NCBI RefSeq assembly: GCF_000275845.1
Contig: NW_006766889.1
Coordinates: forward strand, 746,229-810,228
Origin: Dichomitus squalens LYAD-421 SS1
Lineage: Eukaryota > Basidiomycota > Agaricomycetes > Polyporales > Polyporaceae
DNA length: 64,000 nucleotides
Direction of reading: 5' to 3'
A program made the translations under genes and the position numbers. How positions within the stretch are numbered: position 1 is the first letter of the stretch; each line of letters starts with the position of its first letter. The notes under the pieces were generated by a model, which did no database searches, was not told the DNA's origin, and worked only from the letters and a program-made list of their open reading frames with translations. This document shows, in pieces, positions 30,401 through 40,987 of the stretch.

Positions 30401-31226
30401 CTCCACCCACAACGAATTGGAACTACCCGACGTATCCATGCTCTCCACCGGGTCTTTGGAAATCAGAGTCACGGGCACTATGCGGCTGCGCATGCATAGT
30501 TCCCGCGCAGACAGCTCATGGGAGTAAGTATCATCCTTCCGTCCGCTTTGCAGTGCGCGCTGACCCTCTGAAGGACGGAGTCATCTGTTCCCTGGAACGT
30601 CACTATCCGCATCAAGGGTACGGTGCGCGGCAACGTCGAGGTCGACATCGACGGCCTCGACAATCTCCAACCCACCCCCGCCAAATCCGTCATCCGCTCG
30701 GGCGGCGTCAATGTCCCCAACGCGCAAGCGACTCTCCGCCACCACCTCCCCAGGCGCCAAGACTTCGAGGGCGTCCTCAAGGAGTTGAAGGTGTTCCAAG
30801 GAGAGTGGAGATATTACTATCCCGCGGCGACGCCATTTACCCTTTGCACGCCGATGCTTAACAACGACGGCGATCTTCTCTTCGAGCTGCGCCGCTCGCA
30901 GACCGAGTTGACTCAGCACTCCAGTCGCAGGAGAAGCTACTGGGGGACGCAACGTTCTGGGTCTCGTACGCCTGCGACGCCATCTAGTGCAGGTGGTCCT
31001 CGTAACGGCTTGATCGTAAGTGGAAGTTCGCACTGCTGGTATGCGTCGTGAGCCTGACCTATTCGCCGAATAGAAGAAGATAACGGATTCTGAAGATAAA
31101 GGAGACACATCACCACCAGTATCACCTACAGTCACACCGTCCCCACCTCTGGATCCACCAGAGCAGGAAACAGAACCGCAGAAACCACTGTCAGAGGATC
31201 CTTATACCGATACTCCCTTCGACTGA
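27412..31226 (+). CDS. Paralogue C of the tandem triplet, large protein of unknown function
   Basis: Eleven exons (27412-27571, 27627-27798, 27855-27979, 28040-28559, 28627-28715, 28778-29354, 29414-29592, 29657-30328, 30400-30526, 30574-31015, 31074-31226) give 1071 aa. The blocks parallel A and B: LSHAWESYVCQPKG, TIVGNDFKVGDHESRIHLL, ALQHGGHHVLFFPPEF, GFDVIVGITQTSIN, YTIRHVYLDLQ, LFILGMTGHRSLP, GTLAISRRVFHDRL, and LKVFQGEWRYYYPA near the end. The tail is the shortest of the three and is rich in Pro, Ser, Thr and Glu. The start is the first ATG before the conserved helix (FRARLIIDYLNRQLEANH). No signal peptide or transmembrane segment is visible, so a cytosolic protein is likely. The function is not known; see the finding on TULIP-like motifs. 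Confidence 0.85.
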
Positions 31227-31846
31227 GCTGAATATCGCTGTCGCGTATCGTGCCTCACCTAGGCCTGTATCACTTCGCCTCCATATGGCCCTCGAAATCT
31301 AGAGCATGCACGCATCCCTGTTTCGCTTTGTACCTTCAGCGTCCCGCAATAATATGACGACACTTCTTCCTCCTCCATGTTGAGTTGCAAACCGCAGCAA
31401 GGCCTGCAACTGTGGTCCCGACTGGTAAGCAGAGGACTCGTAAAGCCGCCCGTTCTACAAAAAACGGCTGCATCGACGATGACTCATCTGATTCAAAGCT
31501 TGCTGTGTGTAGTTGCCCTGGACGGCCGAATATGAGCACTCCGCAACAATGAGATACTAGTAATCCACAGGAGAAGATCCTACGAAGGGCCTTAATCTCG
31601 ACGTTTCTTTTTTTCGGCGACAGCATACGTCTTGTACGTCACCATTAAAACCTGGAGATCGGAACGGAACCGGAGCAGGCTTCGATGAGGTTGCATAATT
31701 CGACACTATTAGGCGCCGACATGAACTGTTCGAGGACTAGTTGCCCAAATTTCTCATTAGATATTGCGATGACTGCAGGAGTTCGCTAAAACGTTCCAGC
31801 AGCAGTATTATACCATCCATCGGGACTGTCGCACAATTGTACAACA
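31227..31846. other. Intergenic between convergent genes
   Basis: Shared 3' flank of paralogue C (plus) and the transporter gene (minus). The minus-strand frame at 31626-31336 shows no domain. Nothing else seen. Confidence 0.4.
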
Positions 31847-33364
31847 TTATAGGGCCTTGATACGGGCCTTCTCCTTCTCCTGTATCACGCGCTTCGCGTG
31901 TACGTCTGCAAGAGAGTAGCCAGGTCAGCGTTGCACTATCTCTGTAGGTAGACGACTATCTGTACCTCTCCGCTTCACCCACGCCTCGACAGAGATACCC
32001 GCGAAGACCACCGCCGCGCCGAGCCACTGCCCAGGCGTGAGCTTGTGGTTGTATACAACGACGGAGAGCAGCATCGTGAACAGTTTCCGCGTGAGCGTGA
32101 TCGTCCTGCGCACGAGGTCTCGTCAATTCAGTGTTCACATCCCACAGCGAAGCGGACAGGACGTACACGAGCGTCAGCGACCCGAAATGCTGCAGCGTCT
32201 CGAAGATGAACAGCTGTCCCAGCGCGCCCGTGAGCGCGAACTGCGCGAGCGGCCCGACGACGGACGGGTGCGTGCGCACGAACGCGAGCGCCGCGCCGAG
32301 CTCCGTGCCCGACGCCGCAGGGTGCAGCACGGGCACGTACGGCAGCGGCAGGACGGAGATCGCGGCTGAGAGCGCGGTGCAGAACACGTTGATCCAGAAC
32401 ATCATCTGCTGGCCGGTCACCTTGTAGCGCGCGAAGATCTCGTCCTGCGTCGAGTTCGTCGCGCCGTCGATGAGCAGGTTGATGAGCAGGTACGTAATGC
32501 CGATGAGCTGCGCGTACGCCGACGGGCCCTCCTGGCCCGCGCCCGCGCTGCCCCGGCCGGGCTTGGCCTTGCCGGGCTTCTCCTTGCCGAAGCCCATGAA
32601 GAGCGTGATGCCGAGGGTGACCATCGCGACGACGAGGTACTTGTGGCGCGCGAACTTGCGGTGGTAGAGGAGGACGTTCATGATCATGACCGGCACAAGC
32701 TTGCAGGACTTGCCGAGGACCATCGCGGGGTACGTGATGTACGAGAGCGCGGCGAAGCCGAAGGGCGCCGCGGAGGTGATCAAGACCGCGCACTGGAGGT
32801 AGCGCAGCAGGAGCGAGCGCGTGTCGAACCGGGTATCGCGCTTGTTCTCGTGGGGGGTATGGGTATGGCCGTTCGCCTTTGCGTGACCATTTGCACTCCC
32901 ATTTATGCTCGCATTGCCGTTCGCGGCGCCGTTGGGAGTGGTGGTCTTGGGGGCGTCGAAGAGGCCGAGGATCTGGTGGAGTGTTTGGCCGGGCTTGCGG
33001 CGGAGGTATATGTAGAGAAGGGCGGCGAGTGCGCTGAGAAAACTTTGACATGTTCCCATGAAGAGAGGGGAGTTGAACTTCTCAGAGGAGGTGCCGTCTA
33101 TATGTTGAAAAGGAACAGATACTGAGGGGTGCGTGAGCGGTACCACTCGCGGCAAGGCTTGCGGTGCCAAACGTACGTCGTTCTTGAGCAATTGCCCACA
33201 ACTGCACAAGCTTTAGGTATCGCTATGGCTGTAGAGCTACGCAACTCACCAGGAACATGGAGTAAACCCCTCCGACGCACAACCCCAACCTACGCGCGTT
33301 CGCTTAATCAATGGGCCAGACACGATCAAACGAAGGTTTGGTTGTGGTACCTCAGGTAAGACAT
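31847..33364 (-). CDS. hut1: UDP-galactose/nucleotide-sugar transporter, Hut1/SLC35B1 type
   Basis: Six exons (33364-33351, 33289-33250, 33201-33177, 33097-32167, 32105-31966, 31905-31847) join to 402 aa. The protein opens [18 protein letters not shown] and continues with the usual hydrophobic helices. Family text includes [73 protein letters not shown] and [17 protein letters not shown], ending in KARIKAL. Members of the UAA transporter family carry nucleotide sugars, and for SLC35B1 probably ATP, across the ER membrane. A 30-residue hydrophilic insert after the third helix is rich in Asn-Gly and His and is not part of the family core. The third-last junction uses donor GTACGT inside CTCGT|GTACGT, the only choice that restores the LVTITLTRK motif. 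Confidence 0.92.
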
Positions 33365-33741
33365 TCTGACTGCAAGTTCCAGCCGCAAAAAGTCTATGAA
33401 TGAAGCAAGTATCAGGCAGAGATCAAAGCGAGAGACACAAGCAAATAAATTAGAGCAAAGACGATGCCAGACAGCGCAGCCAACAGAGCCAGCAGCGACT
33501 CCGGCGAATACGTGGAACATCCATACAGGCGCCCATCCTCTCCGATCATTCTCCGGCCCGCCCCGCCGGCCCGTCACACGAGACCAGTTTCAACCACAAA
33601 GTATTCCATTGATCATCCACACAGTGCAACACTTCTACACCAACATCCATGACCGGATCCTCAAAGCCACGCCACGAAAGTCCAGTCCAGTCCAGTCCAT
33701 ATCCCTCCACCTAGTACCCTGTTCGAACCCATCACCGAGCA
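33365..33741. other. Intergenic, short TCCAG microsatellite
   Basis: Between two minus-strand genes. Near 33680-33700 there are about four tandem TCCAG units. The open frame continuing upstream of the transporter ATG has no family resemblance. No gene seen. Confidence 0.4.
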
Positions 33742-34340
33742 TTAGGTAGCCGTCGTCGTAGTGGTGTCAGAGCTCGAGACACTGCTTGAGACGCTAGACA
33801 CTACACTGCTGAGGGAACTCGATACACTGCTGAGTACGCTCGACACGCTCGAGGGCAGGGAACTCGTCGAGCTCGCCGTCTCAAACAACGGGCGAGGGGT
33901 TCTGGTCGGGTGGGGCCTGAAGTACGGGTTGCCACCAGATTGAGACACGCTTGACGAGGACCCAGTCGTCGACGCGGACGAGCCAGAGGACGACAAAGAG
34001 CCCGCCGTGGCGGTCGTGGTCACCGTGTCGGTTTCCGTGGTGGTCGTGGTGGTCGTGTCAGTTTCCGTGGTAATCGTGGTGGTGTCTTCCTGACGCTTGG
34101 CCAAGCCTGGGGTTCCGCTCGGGGCTGCGGTAACGGTCGAAGTCACGGTCGAAGTCACGGTGACGACCGACGAGAACCCCGACCTGACGCATTCAGCGGG
34201 ACGGGGTGCAACTGATAAGAAGAGTCAGTCGACGTGGTTGGAAGGGGCAGCCACTACAAGTACGAACCTACAGCACCGACGCCGGTGCAGATCGAGAGGC
34301 CGACGGCGACGAAGGCGGCAGTGTACTTGAAGTTTACCAT
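33742..34340 (-). CDS. S1: small secreted Ser/Thr-rich protein with KR site
   Basis: Two exons (34340-34268 and 34211-33742) give 180 aa. The N-terminus MVNFKYTAAFVAVGLSICTG is a typical signal peptide, with cleavage likely after GVGA. Next comes a short Val/Thr-rich part, then GLAKRQ with a Lys-Arg pair of the kind cut by Kex2 in the Golgi. A Thr-rich repeat (TTTITTETDT type) follows, then the motif GNPYFRPHPTRTPR and a Ser/Val-rich tail of SSVSS units. There is only one Cys after the signal, so it is not a hydrophobin or a Cys-rich effector. The paralogue S2 lies at 58042-58655 with the same intron, order and motif, and similar promoter sequence. Heavy O-glycosylation of the Ser/Thr tracts is likely. 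No known family was recognised. Confidence 0.8.
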
Positions 34341-35026
34341 TGTGGTTGAAGACAGCAAAGACGAAAGCGAGATAGCGACGGTAGGTTGTGGTGATAGAGA
34401 TGTGGTCGAGGATTGAGAAACCGCGGACGGGGAATAAAGAGGAAAAACACTACTCTTTATAGGCTGCTCGCGGGAGATGTTCGCCTCCGGAGTCACTTCA
34501 CCTGAGTGAAGGTTCTGCGGGTGACCGATCAGGGAAAAAGTTCTATGACATCGCGCATATGCAGACGTCGGGCTCCCGAGCGTGCATGTCACCTTGGTGG
34601 TTGACCGATCTGATCAAAAGCTGACTTCTACGACGTCGTGCACTTTGTGAACATCGTCTCTACCCGGGCTGCAGGCTTAGTGGCTGACCGATGCCAAGTG
34701 TGAGTCCTGCGGCAGCATCGAACATGAGCGTACTCATGTTACACCCTTTGTACAGGTGTGAGAGGAAGGACCAGAGTGCCCTTTGTGGTAGGACTTAGCG
34801 TGCATATGTTTGTGACGAAGGCTAAGGCGAGTGGATCGATGCTTGAACGCACGTCAGGTGCGAGATTCTGATGGACGGGCCCCATCTGCGTCTCGGTACC
34901 CTCCGGCGCCGCTGGCCTCGAAGTGCCACACGAATCGATACGGGTTCTCTTACAGGCCTCACTGGACGAACGAGCTCCCGCTTGTATTTGCTGGCTAGTA
35001 TATCCAAAGCCCGCGATGGACGGGCA
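34341..35026. other. S1 promoter and intergenic region
   Basis: The first 150 bp upstream of S1 resemble the S2 promoter (blocks GGAGGCGAACATCTCC, GAGCAGCCTATAA, TTTCTCAATCCTCGACCACA). The motif GACCGATC recurs several times further up (around 34520-34690). The rest holds no gene. Confidence 0.5.
34454..34460 (-). promoter_or_regulatory. TATA box of S1
   Basis: TATAAAG on the minus strand, about 115 bp upstream of the S1 start. The same element (CCTATAAGG context) lies at the same place before S2, inside a stretch conserved between the two promoters. Confidence 0.6.
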
Positions 35027-37556
35027 TCACAGTGAACTGCGTACGAGATGCGCCGCGCGCTCAGCTAAGATATAAGTTGGGCCCTGCGTATGTCCTGACG
35101 GGATGAACGGCTGTTATCCAATCACAAACGATTCGCGCTTCTTTAGCATAGCTCCCAGTTCTGACAGGCTGTGACGAGTGACTTACGAAGGCAGACGCAT
35201 CCACGACGCGTAGACCGACCGTACCCTTCACCCTCAGTTGTGAATCGAGGGGCGCATTCGTCCCCTGGCCCATTGCTACGGTGCCGACGGGATGGTCCAC
35301 GGTATCCGAGTTTTTGCGGATGTACACCTCCAGTTCGTCGTCCGTGGTGGCGTTGGCAAATACGCCGAACTCGCTGACGATGTAGTCAGACCATGTAGGG
35401 GCAGTGACGAATGCCCGAGCAGCCTTGACAGCCTCTCGCATGATGGCGACATCGACTGGACTCCCGAGCAGGTTGGGATTGATGAGCGGGGCGTCGAAGG
35501 GGTTCGTAGAGTTCAATGTGACGTTCCCACCTGTCACCGGCGTTTAGAACGACGGAAGGAATGAAGCGAAGAGCGGCTTGACACGTACGAGCCGTTGGGG
35601 ACACCACCGCTGTGATGATCGAGAAGAAGTGGCCCTCGGCTGGAAGCGGAACGGTCTTCGATACAAACGCGTTCTGTGTAGACGATCAATACGGGTCATG
35701 AGCGCTCTCTAGCGCCGAATCGCTAGGAAGTGGAAGCGCACAGTAGGAATCTGCTCAAAGTGCGCAGACGTCTCTCCTGCACTCGGGTCCTCGACTCCCA
35801 GCGATCGGAAAAAGCCGGTCGCGTTCGGGACTCGCAACCATCCGAACTGGCTTGCTGCGCCCAGACCGAGTGGCCCTGTACCATTGATCTTCCAGAGCGC
35901 AAGAGCCTCTGCTGCAAGAGTGCTATTGCGGTGCAGATCGTCGAGCGTGTTGGTCGAGTTTGCTACCCAGCTGTTGCCTAAGAAGACGTGGTCCTGCATA
36001 GATTCGAACAGCTTCCAAAACAAAACCCAGAAAGGACACCCACTTGCAGGTTCTGACCGACGGCAGGAAGATTGACGACGGGTTTGATGCCCAGAGCAGT
36101 CAAGTGTGCAGCATCGCCTATACCAGAAAGCATCACTGACCGCGGTGACAAATGTAAGTCAGAATCAAGGCGCTTCATAGAGGCAATGGGAACGAACATA
36201 TGTGAGGTGTCTTCAGGGATCCAGCGGACAATATGACCTCCTTCTTTGCCTTCAGAGTGTGCACTGGCCCTACACAAGGTCATCAGCTGCAGACGACAGT
36301 CACCAGGTAATATTGAAGCTACCATCGGCGCTCTGAGCAATTTCGACACCACGGAACACGGGCTTTCCTTGCTCTCGACCAACGGATACCACCTTCGTAA
36401 CACGAGTGTTCACCACCACGTCCAGATTTGGGCGATTGATAGCCTGGGCTAGGTAGGAGCTGGCCGAAGTCACACGATGGCCATCATGGATCTGACTCTC
36501 GTCAGTCTACAGCTTTGATACCTGCTGGACGACATACCGTATTCTGCGTCCAGCCTACCGCTGTCTTGGTCATAAGCTCATCTACACGTCGAGACGTGGA
36601 GCTCACCAAACCCAATCGTGTTCCCCGAATTGTAGTCTAGATTGAAGGGGAATTGTTCAGCGAGCTCGCGAGTAGTGTCGATCACCCGGGAGTTGATTTC
36701 AAGAGGAAACCCCTCAACGCTAATCGGCACCACACCTGCAAGCGAGTGTCAGGTACACCCATCGCTGCTGAAAAGGCAGCAATATACCATTCTTGTGAAT
36801 TGCGGGGTTGAACTGGCCGATTGTGTTGTGGTGATCAACCGGTGCCGTCATTCTGTCCACCGCGAAAATGAAGGGAAGGAGATTCTTGAAAGACCACCCA
36901 TCATCCCCTGTCACGTTCGCCCAGCGATCGTAGTCGTCTTTAGTTCCTCGACTGAACACCATTTGATCTGCATCTCGACGTTAGCTCGGCCACACCTCCG
37001 CCAGTTCCCAGCTCACTGAGGGCCGTAGATCCACCGAGGACGAAGCCTCTCGGGTACCCGACAGGCCGATTGTTAAGACCCGGCTGAGCCATCGTGGTGA
37101 AGTTCCAATCCTAGAGCACGGGGTGACTGCATATGAGATACGTTCCTATAGCGATTGATGTTGGGTACGTACGAACGCAGACATCGGCAGGGTCGATGAC
37201 CGTCCAGGTACTGAGATATTCAAATTCTCGAAGTCGCTGTGGAATTGCTATGAGCATCTGAGGCATGGCCGCACCCTGCAACAGAAAGCACATACCTCCC
37301 GCCCGCCTCTATCAGCAGAACTCGGGTAAGAGGATCCTCCGTCAACCTCGAGGCCATCACGCCGCCGCCGGCCCCAGCTGCAGGTCATGGAACGCTTGAG
37401 CAGCATTCTGGAAAGTAACTCGTGAGGATCCCACTCACCTCCTACTACGACAAAGTCGTAATCCTTGTTGAGGACTTCTGCGGTAGGCCCCTGGTGCAGC
37501 GCTGCAAGGACAGAGGCAACACTGAACGCCAGAACGAGCCCCGTTTTGTGCAGCAT
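35027..37556 (-). CDS. Secreted GMC oxidoreductase (aryl-alcohol-oxidase-like, AA3)
   Basis: The gene starts at ATG 37556 with signal peptide MLHKTGLVLAFSVASVLA. The FAD-binding strand is DYDFVVVGGAGAGGGVMASR, formed across an intron, followed by DPLTRVLLIEAGG. Middle exons carry YDRWANVTGDDGWSFKNLLP and related GMC text. Near the end are DHPVGTVAMG, with the first active-site His, and VVDASAFPFIPSGHTQ, with the second catalytic His of the family; the tail TYILAERAAHL closes the FAD domain at the TGA at 35027. The gene has many short introns; the first and last joins were verified, the middle ones only by frame. Enzymes of this family oxidise aryl or other alcohols outside the cell and supply hydrogen peroxide to ligninolytic peroxidases. 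The exact substrate cannot be told from the sequence. Confidence 0.9.
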
Positions 37557-38527
37557 CTTCGCAGAGCGTATCAGAGACGTGGTAGAAGGGAGGAGCTTCG
37601 AACGACCCTGGCGCGGGGGGCGGTATTTTAAGAGTGTGCCTGTACGCCCCTTCGTGGTGGGCCAGACAAATAGGGCATCAGGAGGTCCGCCCCAAGATGT
37701 TCACACTTGCCAGAACGTGAGAGCGCCCGACGATGATTGGAAAGCGAGGAGATGGGCGTCCGGCAAACCAAAGGACTTCTTTGATGAGATTCCACGAACG
37801 TCCACAGGGGCCTCTATGAACGCATACAACGCACCTTCCGCTACTCAATCCCCCAGTGTGGTCCCATTCATCACGTCTTCGGTGTATTTCCACTCCGGAC
37901 CTACATCACATCGTTGTTGACAACATTGGTCGTCAAGGTGTTGTGCAAGAAAATCCGTAGTATAGATGATAGTGGGCTCACTTTCTCAAGACAACAGGGT
38001 CCTATTCGGTGACCGGTGTCTACAAGCGCTGTTATGGCGATATTCAGTGAAGGACGCAAGCTCAGGACAACCAGCACAGCGCTCTGAAGAGGCCTTTCTG
38101 GCGCACAACTTGACGACGGCCTGCGAGATGCTCGTGTACGGATATGTCGTCCCTGACAGGACAGGGTGGCAAAAGCCATATCGGAGGGATCCGGAAGTGT
38201 CGCTGGTACGTCTATAATGATATGGAGAAACATGTGGCTGTGTCGCACGCGATCATGACGCCAGGCGCTTGGGGCCCAGGAGACATTTCGTTCAACAGCG
38301 TCCAAATTAGCAAATGCAACATTCGCGCCGCATCGTCAAATACATGTGGAGCAAAATATGGACATCCAACATGCCACCAGTTCAGAGTGCCCACGCGTCC
38401 ATCGGGTTAAGATTTCTATGGATTCCCACCGTGAGCTCAGACAGCCCAAGCTCGATGTCATCCACACGCCGATGAGGTTTCGGGCTGACAGACCACTGCT
38501 CATCTCGAAGGCAGTCTTCATCTACTG
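37557..38527. other. Intergenic with a diverged repeat
   Basis: No gene recognised. The part around 37800-38150 is distantly similar to 40090-40340 (for example ATAACGCACCTT-like and GACAACAGCCT-like stretches in the same order). The minus-strand frame 38305-37901 has no domain. Confidence 0.35.
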
Positions 38528-39840
38528 TCACGGTGGGAGAAGAGCATTGCCAGCCAAGAGAGCCCATAACCTCGTTAGCGGAAATGTTGTCTTGGTGTGC
38601 CATCGCTGATGGGCTTCGTGCAGTTCCAGTTTGAAATGGGAAATAAGGACTGCTGTGATGCTGCAGTATCTTATATATCAGCGCTACGAAATCAGAGAGG
38701 TGAAATGAGTACGCAACGGCTCCAAGATTTTCGTCACGTGTGATGAGTTCGTCAAGGGAGTGTGTAGCACAGAGTTCTAAGACGATGCGGTGAGCACGTG
38801 TTAGGCTCGACATGGCGAGTCATTGCGTACCGGAAGGAAAATGAAAGTGACATGAAGGATGTTGAGTATAAGCATGATGCTATAAGCTATCAGTATATGT
38901 ATTCGCTGCAAGTACAATTGCCTCACATGAAGTACACCGTCCCTGTTGTTTTGATCACCAAACAGGGTACTCTAAAGTCAAGGTACACGTACCGTTTGTG
39001 AACATGACTCTAGTCAGAGAGCACATAGAACCTCTCAGCCCGAGCATGATAGGTGGCCTTCAATGTGACTCCGATCACGACAGCGTCGGAAATGATTTGA
39101 CCGCCTCGAATGACGATTGTTCCTGAGATCCCCAAGGCGTGAGATGGATAGAACTCAATTTGCCTCATTATTAAGTTGACTGACCGCTGACACACAGGTC
39201 AGGACAAGATGGACTGGCATAACTGTGATCACTCACACAAGGCTCAGGGGAGTGGGGGTCGTCGCGGCTGACAAGCATCCAAATGTTGGATTGGCAAAAA
39301 AGGAAGCGTGATGGAACTTGAGATCGTCCTATCGCCCCAGAGGTCATGCGACTGTCAGTCGGACGGCGTGGGAGGGCCTCACATAGTAGTCCAGCGGAAA
39401 GGCCAGAACAGACCAGAAGAAAACAAATGCACTCAGAGGCCGAATGCATGTTCTGTTGTAGTATCTACGTTATACGAGTTATTCCACCAAGTCTTGTCTG
39501 TGTGTATATGGAAGACATCTCTTACCTTTTTGGGAAGATGTAGATCTCCGACATGAGCTCGAAGAGATCCAACGCCACCGGCGCGCGTTGTAGGCTCCAG
39601 CCGATTTCAGATCTCACATCTTAGTTGTGTAGATGTACCGAGAGTAGCGCTGCCTGCGATTATGCTTTAATTGAGCCAGTGCACAAGTCGTAGGCACCAA
39701 AACGCGAGCGTAATGACCAACGTCACGGCGGAACTTGAAGCCAAGTACTGCTGGAATTCCGCATATGGAAACCACCTGTGGACAAAATCGGACACGTCAA
39801 CTGCCCATTCGGGAAAAATAGACCCGTACCACGTTCTCGA
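38528..39840 (-). CDS. DUF6533-like seven-helix membrane protein, perhaps decayed
   Basis: Minus-strand exons show blocks of the basidiomycete DUF6533 family. One is VIRGGQIISDAVVIGVTLKA, which fits the helix before the cytosolic turn. Another is a helix YSIMLILNILHVTFIFLP, followed by a final SITAVLISHFKLELHEAHQ that matches the usual ILISRF-type ending, up to the TGA at 38528. Between the first two blocks I could not find a splice that keeps frame (text TRVMFTNG lies in another frame), so a frameshift or decay is possible. The N-terminal exon is not resolved, and the 5' limit given is a guess. The family is of unknown function. Confidence 0.45.
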
Positions 39841-39865
39841 ATGGTCGTTTACTCACCTCTGATCA

Positions 39866-40078
39866 CTATGACAGTCTCGCGTCAGCTTGCAGATTTCAAG
39901 GACAAGCATCCACACAGCGACAGACAAGTACGGAAAACATGATAACCAGGTATTTGTGTAGTAGAGATTACCAGAGCAAATATAAGATACCAAGCGTTGC
40001 CCAATCAGCACCACAGCAGCACAATAACAAAGTTGGACATATGCAGTGAAGTCGGTTGACTACATCTGCATAGCGTCG
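39866..40078. repeat. Copy 1 of a 0.2-kb duplication of the pseudophosphatase 3' end
   Basis: This stretch matches 47568-47770 at roughly 90% identity in the same orientation, with one indel of about 10 bp. In the second copy the last 19 bases are the 3' end and stop codon of the STYX-like gene; here the stop is kept but the rest of that gene is missing, so this is a partial gene duplicate. Confidence 0.8.
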
Positions 40079-40987
40079 ATATTCAAGGGCTTGAAGGGAT
40101 CCACGAATGCATATAACGCACCTTTTTCTGAAAAGTGGGCTGTTGCGTTCCGCTAGATCGCCAAAGCTACATCAATGCATTTTCAGACAGTCAGACCATG
40201 GACTTGTTCATTCACATCCAGATCGCAATGTCCACATGCGCTGTCAAAGCGACGGTGAGCGAAGGGGGCAGGCTCTGGGCAACCAGCTCTGCCTTTTAAG
40301 GAGACCATTCCTAGGCACAATTCGACAACAGCCTACGAATGCTTATGTAGGTGACGCATCACGAGAGGGATGATGGAGGTTCGCTCCCAGGGTATGACTC
40401 GGGCTCGGTTGAAGACGAAGCGGTAGATCTCACATCGTCTGAGCTCATCAGGGAGAGTTTGGGCGCCAGGGAGTGTGAGATGCCAGCAAGGTAGGTAGTA
40501 GGTCGTGAATTTGGCCGGACTCGGAAAGATGGTTCGAGCGTACAGTACTCTGTACTTAGAAGGCGTTTTGGACGAAATAGGAAGGAGCGGGGTGATGATG
40601 GTGGCGCAACAGCGCGGTCAGCCCGAATGGGGTAGCGCGCTTCAGCGCTGAAGTCACGTGTCTCTGTTGCGACCCTAGATGTACGTCCACCAGCGGACAC
40701 GACACGTCTCCTCGCTGTATCGTCCTTCTACGGTGCTAGGAACGTGTTATGTTGACTTACTGTGCTTTTCATCTGCTCTGCTTCTCCACCTGAACTCTCT
40801 TCCTCCGCCCCTGCACAAGTACAAGTACACGGAGTCCTCTTGGCTACCTAATTCACCTTTGTTTCCTCATTCCGCCTATCTGCAGACGGCTCCAGGTGGT
40901 GTCATGCCCTCTCTTCAATCGTGAACTCCTTTCCCGCACCATTCCTGACGTCTACACAAGGTAGGTCTGTTCATATCTCTCCCCGGC
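40079..40987. other. Intergenic, diverged repeat at left
   Basis: 40090-40340 is weakly similar to 37800-38150. From 40720 on the sequence is pyrimidine-rich, suggesting a promoter for a plus-strand gene. No gene was recognised. Confidence 0.35.

Noticed and set aside
32128..33051. 307-aa open frame on the minus strand rich in Arg, Pro and Ala
   Set aside because: It overlaps the hut1 coding exon in another frame; the composition is what high third-position GC produces, while the hut1 frame has clear transporter motifs.
33716..33740. GTTCGAACCC, like a tRNA T-arm
   Set aside because: No acceptor stem, D-arm or anticodon arm could be paired upstream.
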